In this document: positions 1 to 9,454 of the stretch, one piece after another | Numbering within the stretch: position 1 is the first letter of the stretch | Layout of the letters: every line of letters starts with the position of its first letter | Assembly (NCBI GenBank): GCA_963749825.1 | Contig: CAVVOI010000012.1 | Location: 62,001-126,000 of the forward strand | DNA length: 64,000 nt | Direction: 5' to 3' | Source of the DNA: UBA11865 sp963749825 | GTDB lineage: Bacteria; Chloroflexota; Anaerolineae; Promineifilales; Promineifilaceae | Notes under the pieces: generated by a model | What the model was told of the DNA's origin: nothing | Seen by the model: only the letters and a program-made list of their open reading frames with translations | Database searches by the model: none | Position numbers and translations under genes: made by a program

Positions 1-503
1 CTATTGGTGAATCGTCCTATGCCGCACAGATAGCGCCTCTTATAAAAAAACAGGGTCCAAATTACGTACTTCTAGGTGCATTAAGGGGAAGTGAATTGAG
101 CGCATTTTATCGGAGCTTGGATTGCCTCGTCATGTGCAGCTTGAATAATACTGAGACATTTGGCTTGGTACAAATCGAAGCAATGATGAGCGGTGTTCCA
201 ACCATCGCCTCCGATCTACCTGGGGTCAGGCAACCTGTGCACATGACAGGTATGGGTGAGATCACGCCAATTGGTGACCCGCAGGCATTATCCAAGGCAA
301 TCATCAAGGTTCTTGAGAATCGCGAGCGCTATATTCGCTCGCCCGAAGTGATTTCTGCTACATTTAGTCCAGAAGAAACGGCAAACGAATATATGTGCCT
401 CTATGAAGACCTTCTACAAGGCCAAAAAAGGGTTGAGACCAAAGAACCGCCAGCGTACAGTCTACTTCGGCAAATGAGAGATAGCGCCAGCTCGGAAGCC
501 TAA
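1..503 (+). CDS. GT4-type glycosyltransferase, C-terminal part (cut by left edge)
   Basis: The frame is open from base 3, so the start and the acceptor-binding half lie outside the window. What remains, about 166 residues, is the donor-binding Rossmann half of a GT-B fold enzyme. It shows 'NYVLLGALRGSELSAFY', then 'DCLVMCSL', then the E-x7-E nucleotide-sugar signature (ETFGLVQIE) followed by 'AMMSGVPTIASDLPGV', as in GT4 enzymes that transfer sugars to lipids, polysaccharides or small molecules. The acceptor cannot be read from this half. A TTG inside the frame at 96 is not a credible start because the fold extends upstream of it. A methyltransferase follows on the same strand after 56 bases, fitting a surface-polysaccharide or glycolipid gene set. 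Confidence 0.85.
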   Translation, partial: IGESSYAAQIAPLIKKQGPNYVLLGALRGSELSAFYRSLDCLVMCSLNNTETFGLVQIEAMMSGVPTIASDLPGVRQPVHMTGMGEITPIGDPQALSKAIIKVLENRERYIRSPEVISATFSPEETANEYMCLYEDLLQGQKRVETKEPPAYSLLRQMRDSASSEA

Positions 504-559
504 AGATATCATAGCCAATCACGAACTCTTCAGACTCCCTTGGCGCAAATTCAAGAAAT

Positions 560-1387
560 ATGAATGAAGTATCAGAAAAAGCCAGGGACGATTTATTCTG
601 GCGTCATCTAAAATCATTACCTGCATTCCGAGCACTGTTACGTTCTGTCGAGGCTCGGTTTTACGAAACAATCAGTTTGCAGGAACCGGTACTCGACCTC
701 GGTTGCGGCGATGGTAGTTTTGCCTCTCTCACTTTTGATCATTCGTTAACGGTCGGCTTTGATCCCTGGTGGAGTCCTCTTCAAAAAGCCAAGTCTGCGG
801 GAGTTTATGAATTCGTTATCCAGGGGATGGGACACCAGTTGCCATTCCCAAGCAACTATTTTGGATCTATCATCAGTAATTCCGTCTTGGAACACATACC
901 CGAGATCGATCCTGTACTTCAAGATGTAACACGAGTGCTGAAACCAGGTGGTAAACTCGTCGTTACTATGCCGACAGATAATTTCACAGCCTACCTAGGA
1001 GGTAGCGCCCTTTTTGAAAAATTTGGTTTAATTGGGCCGGCTAATTATTACAGGCGAATTTTCAACCGGATTTCCAGGCACGCTCATACTGATTCGCCGG
1101 AAATCTGGGCAGATAGATTTATTAATGCCGGCCTAGAAGTTGAAGTAAGTAGAGAATACTTTTCCGTTGAAGCACTTCGTGCTCTCGAGATCGGGCATGC
1201 GTATGGCCTACCTTCTGCCCTCATCCATTTTCTGACCGGGCAGTGGATTATTGCCCCATGGCAAAGCAATTTACACCTTACAGAAACATGGTTGCGTAAG
1301 TACTACGATGAGGAAAAAACTTCTGATGGCACTTATGTCTTTTTTATCGTTAGTAAGCCAGACTTTGCCCATCTAAACGGCCAGTAA
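560..1387 (+). CDS. Class I SAM-dependent methyltransferase
   Basis: This 275-residue protein has the Rossmann methyltransferase order. Motif I is 'VLDLGCGDGSFA' near residue 45, the acidic strand-2 end is 'VGFDPW', and 'LPFPSNYFGSIISNSVLEHI' followed by 'VLKPGGKLVVTMP' forms the motif II/III region typical of Methyltransf_11 enzymes. The C-terminal 120 residues are rich in aromatics and may bind the acceptor. The substrate cannot be told. The partial glycosyltransferase just upstream suggests methylation of a sugar or lipid head group, which is inference. No clear ribosome-binding site precedes the ATG. Confidence 0.85.
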   Translation: MNEVSEKARDDLFWRHLKSLPAFRALLRSVEARFYETISLQEPVLDLGCGDGSFASLTFDHSLTVGFDPWWSPLQKAKSAGVYEFVIQGMGHQLPFPSNYFGSIISNSVLEHIPEIDPVLQDVTRVLKPGGKLVVTMPTDNFTAYLGGSALFEKFGLIGPANYYRRIFNRISRHAHTDSPEIWADRFINAGLEVEVSREYFSVEALRALEIGHAYGLPSALIHFLTGQWIIAPWQSNLHLTETWLRKYYDEEKTSDGTYVFFIVSKPDFAHLNGQ

Positions 1388-1719
1388 CCTTCGTTTCGAC
1401 CTGTATCTTGAGAATTACTAAGTTTTTAATAAAATAGGCCGTTTGTTGTTCGTGAGTATTTATTTGTATATCAATTTTTAAAGGACTCATTAAAATCTCA
1501 GCAACTCACTACGTTTTCTTAAGGATTAGCGTGTAGGAATAAGCTGGAGTAAGGGACGCAATTTCGTCTGTTTTTTTTAATGAGCTTATTCGAGGAAACA
1601 ATTCCAACCAATTCACTGATAATCATTTCAGATTCTTTTCGATTACTCTTCTCTACTCCTGAGTATACTGATTAGTCATGACCAAAAGAATGAGGTAGGA
1701 CATTACAGATCAAAACTCC
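1388..1719 (+). other. Intergenic region, no gene seen
   Basis: This is an AT-rich stretch with short T runs and no reading frame of interest on either strand. A TATACT hexamer at 1664-1669 could be a -10 box for the downstream membrane protein, but no -35 partner is convincing. 'GAGGTAGGA' at 1692-1700 is a possible ribosome-binding site. Confidence 0.4.
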
Positions 1720-4700
1720 TTGCACGAAAGCGATCAAGAAATTGATGATCCAATATTAGCAACTCCTGAAGGCGTTGAAGATAACCAGAAGTCACTCCGG
1801 GTGGCTGGTTCAACGATCTTTATACTTGTCGCTCTGATGGCTATTCTAGTTTTGGCCGCCTATTTTCGTTTCACTGGCTTAAATTGGGATGACACCTATC
1901 ATCTTCACCCTGACGAAAGGTTCCTGACGGATGTCGCCTCTTTATTAAAATCAACTGATCCCATAACGTATCTGAGGACATCGGAATCGTCACTCAATCC
2001 ATACAATGTTGGCAAGACATTCTACGTCTACGGCAATTTTCCCATGACGGCGACGCGCTTGATTGCTGAGGGCGCCGACGTGGTTTGCCAGTCCCTAGGT
2101 GATGCTTGCGGTCAACATTTTTTATACTTTGACGGGATCCAATTCATCGGCCGATTCCTTTCTGGCTTGCTGGACCTGCTCTCAATCGTTTTCATATTTC
2201 TTATCGGCAAGCGGCTATATGACTGGCGAGTCGGCCTATTGAGTGCACTACTATTGGCAATGGCCGTGTTACCTATTCAGCAGTCGCATTTTTTCACATT
2301 GGATAATTGGGCCGCTGCGCTGACGACAATCACCATGTACGGAGCAGTCAGGACGAGCCAAGACGCCGGGCAAAAAAGATGGTGGTTGTTCTTCGGCTTG
2401 GGTCTTGGCTTGGCAGTTGCCTCGAGAATTAACCTGGCGCCTTTAGCTTTGATGGCTGTGGTTGCGGCCGTTATCTGGATAGCTAATCGAGCCTCGGATC
2501 AAGAAGAAGTATCTTTCTGGCGTTACCCTTTTTCACAATTGGGAAACACCGATTTTCTGAAAGCGATCATAGGCGTGTTTATCGCAGCTATTGTTTCCGT
2601 TGTCGTCTTTCGAATTGCTCAACCTTATGCCTTTGCTGACAGCAAAATCATCTTAGATGCTTCCCTGTTTGAAACTGGGGAGTTGCCGGGACTCGTTGAA
2701 ACTGCGGTTAAATCAGTTATCAGTTTCAATCCTCAATGGCGGGCGAATATGGCTGAAATTCAGGGCCTACAAAGCCCTGATGCTTCATTCCCGCCTGCCC
2801 TTCAATGGACCAACAGGACCCCAATCATCTTTCCTTTAACGAATATTCTTTTCTGGGGTCTTGGTTTGGCTGCGGGAGTGATGGCATTTGTCGGTTTCGT
2901 ATGGTCCGCATGGCGCATTATTCGTGCAAAGCCAGACTGGTCAGCACACCTGCTCATCGTAAGCTGGATCGGGTTGTATTTTCTCTTTATGGCGACGAGG
3001 TGGGTGAAATCGATCCGGTATTTCTTACCAATCTACCCGTTTCTCCTTTTGCTGGCTGCCTGGGCGCTAGTGGAGCTATATCGCATTGCCGGAGAAAATC
3101 GTTTCAAGAGATTAGTTGCCTTAGCTGTAACCGCGGTAGTCGTTTTATCTACATTCCTCTGGGCAAACACCTTCGTCAACATCTATAGGGAACCAGTTAC
3201 GCGCGTCGAGGCTTCAGCCTGGATGTTTGAAAACATCCCAACTGGCGTAACTTTGTTATATGAGACAAGTGATCAGCGTATTGAGGAAATGCATCTACCA
3301 CTCAGGAGATACGATTTTCTACCTGGCGGTCCTCCTTTGCTCATGCAATTTATCATGCCGGAGGATGCTTCTTTAATAGGGGTTCGCTTTAATTACTTGA
3401 GTGTGCCTGAAAATTCAGATGTCGGGAGTAGCATCGAATCGCTTAAACTCGACCTGATGGAGATTGGCGATAACCAGCCATTTGCTCAAGTCGAAGAGAG
3501 CTTTGAATTGAGCAACCGGCGCCGGGCTGTAACCTTGGATCTGCCAGACTTGGCGGTTTCTAGTGGAAATGCGTACGCATTTGTTGCAACGGCCGGTCCG
3601 GAGAGTTCGTTCAGCGCTGGAACTAGTATTATCGCCAATGAACATTGGGATGACCCCTTACCAGTACGATACGAGGGTATAGATCCCTACTCCAGCTATT
3701 ATGAGGGTATTAGTGAAGGTTTACTACCGATAACCATCCCTGACAGCGAGGATAAGCGGCAAAGTTTTTACCGGTGGTTGGATGAGTCCGACTATATTGT
3801 TTTGAGCAGCCAGCGAGCTCTTTGGTCATTATCTAGATTACCATTGACTTTCCCACTGACCACAAGTTATTACGAAGCGTTGTTCAGCGGTGAATTGGGT
3901 TTTGATTTAGTTAATCAATTCCACGCCGATATCAATATTGGCCCACTCAATATCAGTGATGTAGCCGGCGCAGTTAATATCGGCTCTCCCGTTTCTCTGG
4001 GCTGGCCTCCGCCCGGCCTCTTAGCGGCCGAGGAAGCCTTCAGTGTTTACGACCACCCGCCTGTTTGGATATTCGAAAAGAATGATGATTACAGTCCAAA
4101 AAAAGTGAGAGAGGTACTTGGAGAAGTCGATATTTCTAATGTCATCTTCATGACACCTGGACAGGCAACGAAGGCTGCTAATGGCTTAATGCTCAGCGAT
4201 CCGGATCTGATGATACAGCGCATTAATGGTACTTTCAGCGATATCTTTGCGGTTGATGGTCTTCTGTCCCAACAACCTTGGCTTGCGGCTATCGTCTGGT
4301 GGTTAGCAGTTATAGTTCTAGGGGTTATCTCCTTCCCAATCACCTTTATTACCCTTGGGGGGCTACCAGATAAGGGGTATCCTCTCGCCCGAATCCTTTC
4401 ACTGTTGATCATTTCCTATTTTGGCTGGATAACCGCTAGTCTTCATCTATTTCCCAATACACAAAGCACGCTAATTTTGAGTCTACTCCTTATGGCGATC
4501 GTAAGCATATTGATTGCCGTTCTGAAAAGAAAAGATCTAGCCAACTACGTTCGTCATAATTTGGCGCTCATAGGTTTTGTCGAGCTATTAGGGATTGGAA
4601 TTTTCCTGCTTTTTATTGCAATTCGTTTGGGTAATCCAGACGTTTGGGATGTGATTTGGGGCGGGGAAAAACCAATGGATCTTTCATATTTCAACGCGAT

Positions 4701-6747
4701 CCTAAAGAGTACGATCTTTCCGCCCTACGACCCCTGGTTTGCCGGTGGATACATCAATTACTATTACTATGGCTTTGTCTATGTTGGCGCATTAACAAAA
4801 CTACTGGGAATCGTTCCGACAGTTGCCTACAACTTAATTATTCCGATGCTAGCTACGTTTACGGGTTTAGGAGCTTTTAGCATCGCTTATAATCTCGTGG
4901 CTAAGAGTGGCTTACGAAGGTCTTCCAGTGGAGATCCTGGAAATTTCAAACCCGTGCAAAAGAGTGCCAGCAAGTTAAACGTCCGGGGCATCGCGGCCGG
5001 ATTGATCGCAGCGCTGTTCATCATATTGATTGGAAATTTAGCTGAAGTTGGCGTTGTGATTAATGCTTGGTATCTGGCTGGGGACCCAGTCGTTAGCACC
5101 GGTATCCTACCGATCGATGCTGCTATAAAGACGGTAGATGGTGGACTGGATCTGGCTCTCACTAGTGAAGTAGCCCCAATCTATCCAGGAGATTGGTTTT
5201 GGACAGCGACGAGAGCCATCAGCGTTGAACCAGGTGAAGTCCAGCCCATCACAGAATTTCCATTTTTTACGTTTCTCTATGGTGATCTTCATGCCCATAT
5301 GATTGCTTTGCCATTAACGCTCTTGTCATTAGCCTGGGCAATCTCGTTGGTATTACCGGGGGTTCGTAATCGCGACGGGCAGAAGAGTCTTCATATCTGG
5401 GAAATCACGTTGGTCTGGCTAGTCGGCGCACTTGCTATAGGCGTGCTTAGGGCCACGAACACATGGGATTACCCGACTTATTTATTTATTGGATCTCTGG
5501 CCGCTGCGTATTTCGTCTATCAATACCGTGGACGAATCAGTATTCGTACAGTGGGCATAGCAGCAGTTGCGGTTCTGTCCCTCATCGCCTTGTCGATTTT
5601 GCTCTTCCTACCCTTCGTAGATAATTATGGCTTGCCATATTCCTCGTTTTCGCTCTGGAGCGGTTCTTACACCCAATTATCAAATTATCTGATTATTTAT
5701 GGGCTATTCTTATTGTTCATCATCACCTTTCTGGTGGCTGAATTTCGGGGTTGGACTAAAACCTGGACCCAACAGTCACTCTCAGCCTGGGAGCCTTTTG
5801 TATTACCTGTTTTCCTTGGTTTGCTAACCTATGTCGGCTTATCCGCCTTTCTTCTTCTGAAGGGTTACTGGATAGCGCCAATAGTCTTGCTCCTAGTATT
5901 AACAGCCGGTTTGTTAGCTCTTCGACCAAAGTTAGCTATAGAAAGAAGAATCGTTCTTATATTGATTTCTGGGGCGCTTGCTTTGACGCTCATAGTGGAG
6001 TTCATCGTATTAGACGGTGATATCGGCCGGATGAATACTGTATTTAAGTTCTATTTACAGGTATGGGTTCTGCTTAGTATTGCCTCGGCCGCTATCGCCG
6101 TATGGGTATGGCCGGCCATCATGGAGCGCAAGACGGTTAAGGTAGTCTGGACTGTGTCCCTCGCCTTATTGCTTGCTGCGGCTGTGCTCTATCCAATTTT
6201 GGCTACGAAAGCGAAATGGGACATTCGAATGAGCGATGAGGCTCCGACCACATTGGACGGTATGGCTTTCATGAAGACCACCAGCTACGCGGATGCGGGT
6301 CCGAATGGAAATAGTCAAACAATAAATCTTGATTTCGATTATCAAGCAATTCAATGGATGCAGCGAAATATCGAGGGATCACCGGTAATTGTCGAAGCTC
6401 ATAGCAAGAACCCCTATCGAGCGGCAGCTAACCGAGTGTCCATGTATACCGGTTTACCAACTATTATTGGCTGGGATTGGCACCAACGTCAGCAGAGGGC
6501 CTTGCTGCCTGCATCCATTGTCGGTGATCGAATATTCGATGTCGATTCACTCTACAACACAATTGACCCTCAAGAAGCGATGGACCTGATCAACAAATAC
6601 GATGTCTCGTATATTTATGTTGGCCCTCTCGAGTGGACTTACTACAATCCACAGGGCCTGGTCAAGTTTGACCAGATGGTCGAAACAGGATTGCTACGCG
6701 AGATATATAGAAACGAAGGTGTGAGCATCTATGAGGTGACTGGCTAA
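1720..6747 (+). CDS. Giant GT-C-like / DUF2298 (Chlor_Arch_YYY) fusion membrane protein
   Basis: This is a 1675-residue polytopic membrane protein. Residues about 30-480 resemble GT-C (PMT/GT39-like) transferases: a first membrane helix near 32-48, then an acidic loop 'NWDDTYHLHPDERF' at 55-68, the usual place of the catalytic Asp. Residues about 500-840 are mostly non-membrane. From about 848 to the end it matches the DUF2298 family, with 'YYYYGFVYVGALTKL', 'FPFFTFLYGDLHAHMIALP' and 'GRMNTVFKFYLQVW'. That half is clearly paralogous to the whole of the next gene. The start is uncertain: the TTG used lies 20 bases after 'GAGGTAGGA', and an in-frame stop at 1696 limits extension. A role in lipid-linked sugar transfer at the membrane is inferred from fold only; no member's reaction is known to me. 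Confidence 0.8.
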   Translation: MHESDQEIDDPILATPEGVEDNQKSLRVAGSTIFILVALMAILVLAAYFRFTGLNWDDTYHLHPDERFLTDVASLLKSTDPITYLRTSESSLNPYNVGKTFYVYGNFPMTATRLIAEGADVVCQSLGDACGQHFLYFDGIQFIGRFLSGLLDLLSIVFIFLIGKRLYDWRVGLLSALLLAMAVLPIQQSHFFTLDNWAAALTTITMYGAVRTSQDAGQKRWWLFFGLGLGLAVASRINLAPLALMAVVAAVIWIANRASDQEEVSFWRYPFSQLGNTDFLKAIIGVFIAAIVSVVVFRIAQPYAFADSKIILDASLFETGELPGLVETAVKSVISFNPQWRANMAEIQGLQSPDASFPPALQWTNRTPIIFPLTNILFWGLGLAAGVMAFVGFVWSAWRIIRAKPDWSAHLLIVSWIGLYFLFMATRWVKSIRYFLPIYPFLLLLAAWALVELYRIAGENRFKRLVALAVTAVVVLSTFLWANTFVNIYREPVTRVEASAWMFENIPTGVTLLYETSDQRIEEMHLPLRRYDFLPGGPPLLMQFIMPEDASLIGVRFNYLSVPENSDVGSSIESLKLDLMEIGDNQPFAQVEESFELSNRRRAVTLDLPDLAVSSGNAYAFVATAGPESSFSAGTSIIANEHWDDPLPVRYEGIDPYSSYYEGISEGLLPITIPDSEDKRQSFYRWLDESDYIVLSSQRALWSLSRLPLTFPLTTSYYEALFSGELGFDLVNQFHADINIGPLNISDVAGAVNIGSPVSLGWPPPGLLAAEEAFSVYDHPPVWIFEKNDDYSPKKVREVLGEVDISNVIFMTPGQATKAANGLMLSDPDLMIQRINGTFSDIFAVDGLLSQQPWLAAIVWWLAVIVLGVISFPITFITLGGLPDKGYPLARILSLLIISYFGWITASLHLFPNTQSTLILSLLLMAIVSILIAVLKRKDLANYVRHNLALIGFVELLGIGIFLLFIAIRLGNPDVWDVIWGGEKPMDLSYFNAILKSTIFPPYDPWFAGGYINYYYYGFVYVGALTKLLGIVPTVAYNLIIPMLATFTGLGAFSIAYNLVAKSGLRRSSSGDPGNFKPVQKSASKLNVRGIAAGLIAALFIILIGNLAEVGVVINAWYLAGDPVVSTGILPIDAAIKTVDGGLDLALTSEVAPIYPGDWFWTATRAISVEPGEVQPITEFPFFTFLYGDLHAHMIALPLTLLSLAWAISLVLPGVRNRDGQKSLHIWEITLVWLVGALAIGVLRATNTWDYPTYLFIGSLAAAYFVYQYRGRISIRTVGIAAVAVLSLIALSILLFLPFVDNYGLPYSSFSLWSGSYTQLSNYLIIYGLFLLFIITFLVAEFRGWTKTWTQQSLSAWEPFVLPVFLGLLTYVGLSAFLLLKGYWIAPIVLLLVLTAGLLALRPKLAIERRIVLILISGALALTLIVEFIVLDGDIGRMNTVFKFYLQVWVLLSIASAAIAVWVWPAIMERKTVKVVWTVSLALLLAAAVLYPILATKAKWDIRMSDEAPTTLDGMAFMKTTSYADAGPNGNSQTINLDFDYQAIQWMQRNIEGSPVIVEAHSKNPYRAAANRVSMYTGLPTIIGWDWHQRQQRALLPASIVGDRIFDVDSLYNTIDPQEAMDLINKYDVSYIYVGPLEWTYYNPQGLVKFDQMVETGLLREIYRNEGVSIYEVTG

Positions 6748-6817
6748 TGTTTTTTCATTCAAGCCCATCTCTTACAAACCATGCCGCTTGGATTTGTTTT
6801 TTCAGTTATAAACCGAC

Positions 6818-9454
6818 ATGCCCCTAGTTGATATTTTCGCTGCAATTCGTTGGTGGGCGGCTCTTCTCGTCCTGGGTATCGCGGGCTTTCCACTAACCTA
6901 CCGATTGCTGAGAAGCCTGCCAGATCGCGGCTATTCGTTTACAAAAATGGTCGGTTTATTGGTCCTTAGTTATGTTTTTTGGCTTTCCAACTCTCTTGGA
7001 TTCTTGCGAAACAGCCTCGGTGGTATCCTGCTGGCCCTTATAGCACTAATACTTCTTTCACTTTGGTGTTTGCGTTCGAGACCTGCGTCAATTGCAGATT
7101 CTAAAGATCATGAATCATCTGTAAACTGGTTTCGCTCAAACTGGCGATATGTATTACTTGTAGAAGCCTTGTTCATCTTAGCTTTTGGTTTCTGGGTGTG
7201 GGCCAGGGCTCAAAATCCTGCGATTGCCGCCACAGAAAAGCCGATGGAATTCGCTTTCTTGAATTCTGCTGGCAGAAGCCCTGCTTATCCCCCGCTTGAT
7301 CCCTGGCTTTCCGGTTTTGGAATCAGCTATTACTACTTTGGTTATATCATGACTTCGCTTCTAGCCCGGTTGTCTGCGGTGCCTGAACAAGTCGGATTCA
7401 ATTTGGCCATCGCTTGGTTGGCTGCCGGTACTGCCATCGGGGCTTTCGGCGCTGTTTACAATCTGATTTCTGCTGACAATGATAGCCTCAAGAAACGCGC
7501 AATATTATTTGGTCTCGTTGCCGCAATAGCCATCTCAGTCGCCGGAAACATGGAAATTCTTTTAGAGACTCTCCATGGCAATGATATCGGATCTGAAAAC
7601 CTATGGTCTTGGATTGATGTTAGAGAACTGAATCAACCAGCACAGGATGAAGATAGAGCAAGATATGAAACGTCTCGATGGTGGTGGTGGCGGTCATCCC
7701 GTGTCATTCACGAATATCATCTGTCCGGCAGACCCGAAGAAGGGCTCGAACCTATCGCAGAATTTCCATCATTCAGTTTCATCTTAGGCGATATGCATCC
7801 TCATGTTCTCGCCCTGCCCTTTGCATTTCTTGCTATCGGTCTTAGTCAAGTCTGGTGGATGGGAAAAAACCTTCCGATTCTTGACATCAAGCTATGGTTC
7901 CAAAAACAGAGCCTTAGATCGCAGTTGGCTGAGATAGCCGGGAACAATCTTTGGCTACTCATTTTTACGGCCGTTGTCCTTGGAGCACTGTCCTTTCTAA
8001 ACACCTGGGATGTACTGATTTATCTTTTTTTGATAGTCGGCGCATATATCTTGTCACTATGGAAATCAAATGAGAATTGGCAAAATGTCTATTTGCGTTA
8101 CGCCCTTACACTCGGAGCATTCTTTGCGATTTCGGCGATCCTCCTGTACTTGCCATTTTACCTTGGATTTCGTTCCCAAGCCGGACCACCGTTCCTATTA
8201 CCAATGGCTATGCAACCGACCCGCCTGATTCATTTCTTGGTCATTTTTTTACTTCCCATATCTGCGATTATCATCCTTCTCGTAACATTGTTGAGTCAGG
8301 CAATTCGAGCGAAGGACTCCTCAGAAAAGAAGAAACAATGGTTATCGGCGGCAGGTATCGTAGCCGGCATCGTTTTAGGTCTGTTTGTCCTGATGTTGTT
8401 TCTAGGATGGATCATATCTACTGTCCCAGAAGGAGCATCACGAGTTCACTCTCTCTCCTCTGAATTAGGCCTCTCGATTGAAGCTGTGCCGGTAACAGAG
8501 GCACTAGGACCGAGGCTACTTTGGGCAACTTCGGCGATGGTTCAGCTTGCGCCTGAATTCTTGGTCACAAGAATCAGCAGCCCGGCTCTCATCTTGATGT
8601 TAGTCTTCATCCTTTTTGTGGTTATGTTGCTGTTCTATTGGCTGCTCGGGCCCTCGTCACCAGATAACGGGAAACTTAAAAATAGAGCAAATAGTGCATC
8701 TTTGCCTTTTGTACTCCTGCTGGTTGGAACGGCCGCGTTATTGATTCTTGGGCCTGAATTTGTTTACCTGCGTGATAATTTTGGCCAGCGGATCAATACG
8801 ATTTTTAAATTCTATTACCAGGCCTGGATACTACTCGGAGTGGCAGCAGCCTATTCGTTGGATTATTTGCTTCGACGTTACCGAATCAGCGGTATTCTCG
8901 CCAATTCCCTATTCTTACTTGGCTTAGCGCTTGCGCTACTGTTTCCGTTCTACGCTATTCAGTCGCGCGCTGTTGAATATCGAGGACCTGTTGAGAGTCT
9001 TGATCGTCAACAAGCAACACTCGACGGGCTCGCATATTTACAGCAGCAAAATTCCAGCGAATACGACGCGTTGATGTGGCTTAGGAACAATATCGAGGGA
9101 ACCCCTGTAATCTTGGAGGCAGTTGGCGGGCAGTATAGTGGATTCGGCCGTGTGGCGTCCACTACCGGGCTGCCTACCTTGCTAGGATGGGCAGGACACG
9201 AATATCAGTGGCGCGGAGATACACCGGAACCGGCAATTCGAGAATCGGTAGTTGCTTCCATCTATAGCGATCAACCTTGGGATGAAACTGCCGATCTCTT
9301 GAACCAATTTGGCGTGTCCTATATCTATTACGGCCGCCTGGAAAAGACCACGTACGGGCCGGTGGCTTCCAACATCTTCGAGCAGAACTTGGATATTGCA
9401 TATCAGAATAACGACGTTACGATTTATCGTTGGATTCCAGCTGAGATTGAGTAA
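6818..9454 (+). CDS. DUF2298 (Chlor_Arch_YYY) membrane protein
   Basis: This 878-residue polytopic protein corresponds end to end to the C-terminal half of the preceding gene. The N-termini align ('WWAALLVLGIAGFPLTYRL' against 'WWLAVIVLGVISFPITFIT'), as do 'YYYFGYIMTSLLARL', 'FPSFSFILGDMHPHVLALP', 'INTIFKFYYQAWILLGVA' and the periplasmic-like tail 'LRNNIEGTPVILEA'. DUF2298 proteins are typical of Chloroflexi and some archaea and are of unknown function. The H-P-H/H-A-H motif after 'GD' may be functional. A TATAAA hexamer (6807-6812) sits five bases before the ATG, so a separate, possibly leaderless promoter is conceivable. The next gene begins directly after the stop codon. Confidence 0.85.
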   Translation: MPLVDIFAAIRWWAALLVLGIAGFPLTYRLLRSLPDRGYSFTKMVGLLVLSYVFWLSNSLGFLRNSLGGILLALIALILLSLWCLRSRPASIADSKDHESSVNWFRSNWRYVLLVEALFILAFGFWVWARAQNPAIAATEKPMEFAFLNSAGRSPAYPPLDPWLSGFGISYYYFGYIMTSLLARLSAVPEQVGFNLAIAWLAAGTAIGAFGAVYNLISADNDSLKKRAILFGLVAAIAISVAGNMEILLETLHGNDIGSENLWSWIDVRELNQPAQDEDRARYETSRWWWWRSSRVIHEYHLSGRPEEGLEPIAEFPSFSFILGDMHPHVLALPFAFLAIGLSQVWWMGKNLPILDIKLWFQKQSLRSQLAEIAGNNLWLLIFTAVVLGALSFLNTWDVLIYLFLIVGAYILSLWKSNENWQNVYLRYALTLGAFFAISAILLYLPFYLGFRSQAGPPFLLPMAMQPTRLIHFLVIFLLPISAIIILLVTLLSQAIRAKDSSEKKKQWLSAAGIVAGIVLGLFVLMLFLGWIISTVPEGASRVHSLSSELGLSIEAVPVTEALGPRLLWATSAMVQLAPEFLVTRISSPALILMLVFILFVVMLLFYWLLGPSSPDNGKLKNRANSASLPFVLLLVGTAALLILGPEFVYLRDNFGQRINTIFKFYYQAWILLGVAAAYSLDYLLRRYRISGILANSLFLLGLALALLFPFYAIQSRAVEYRGPVESLDRQQATLDGLAYLQQQNSSEYDALMWLRNNIEGTPVILEAVGGQYSGFGRVASTTGLPTLLGWAGHEYQWRGDTPEPAIRESVVASIYSDQPWDETADLLNQFGVSYIYYGRLEKTTYGPVASNIFEQNLDIAYQNNDVTIYRWIPAEIE

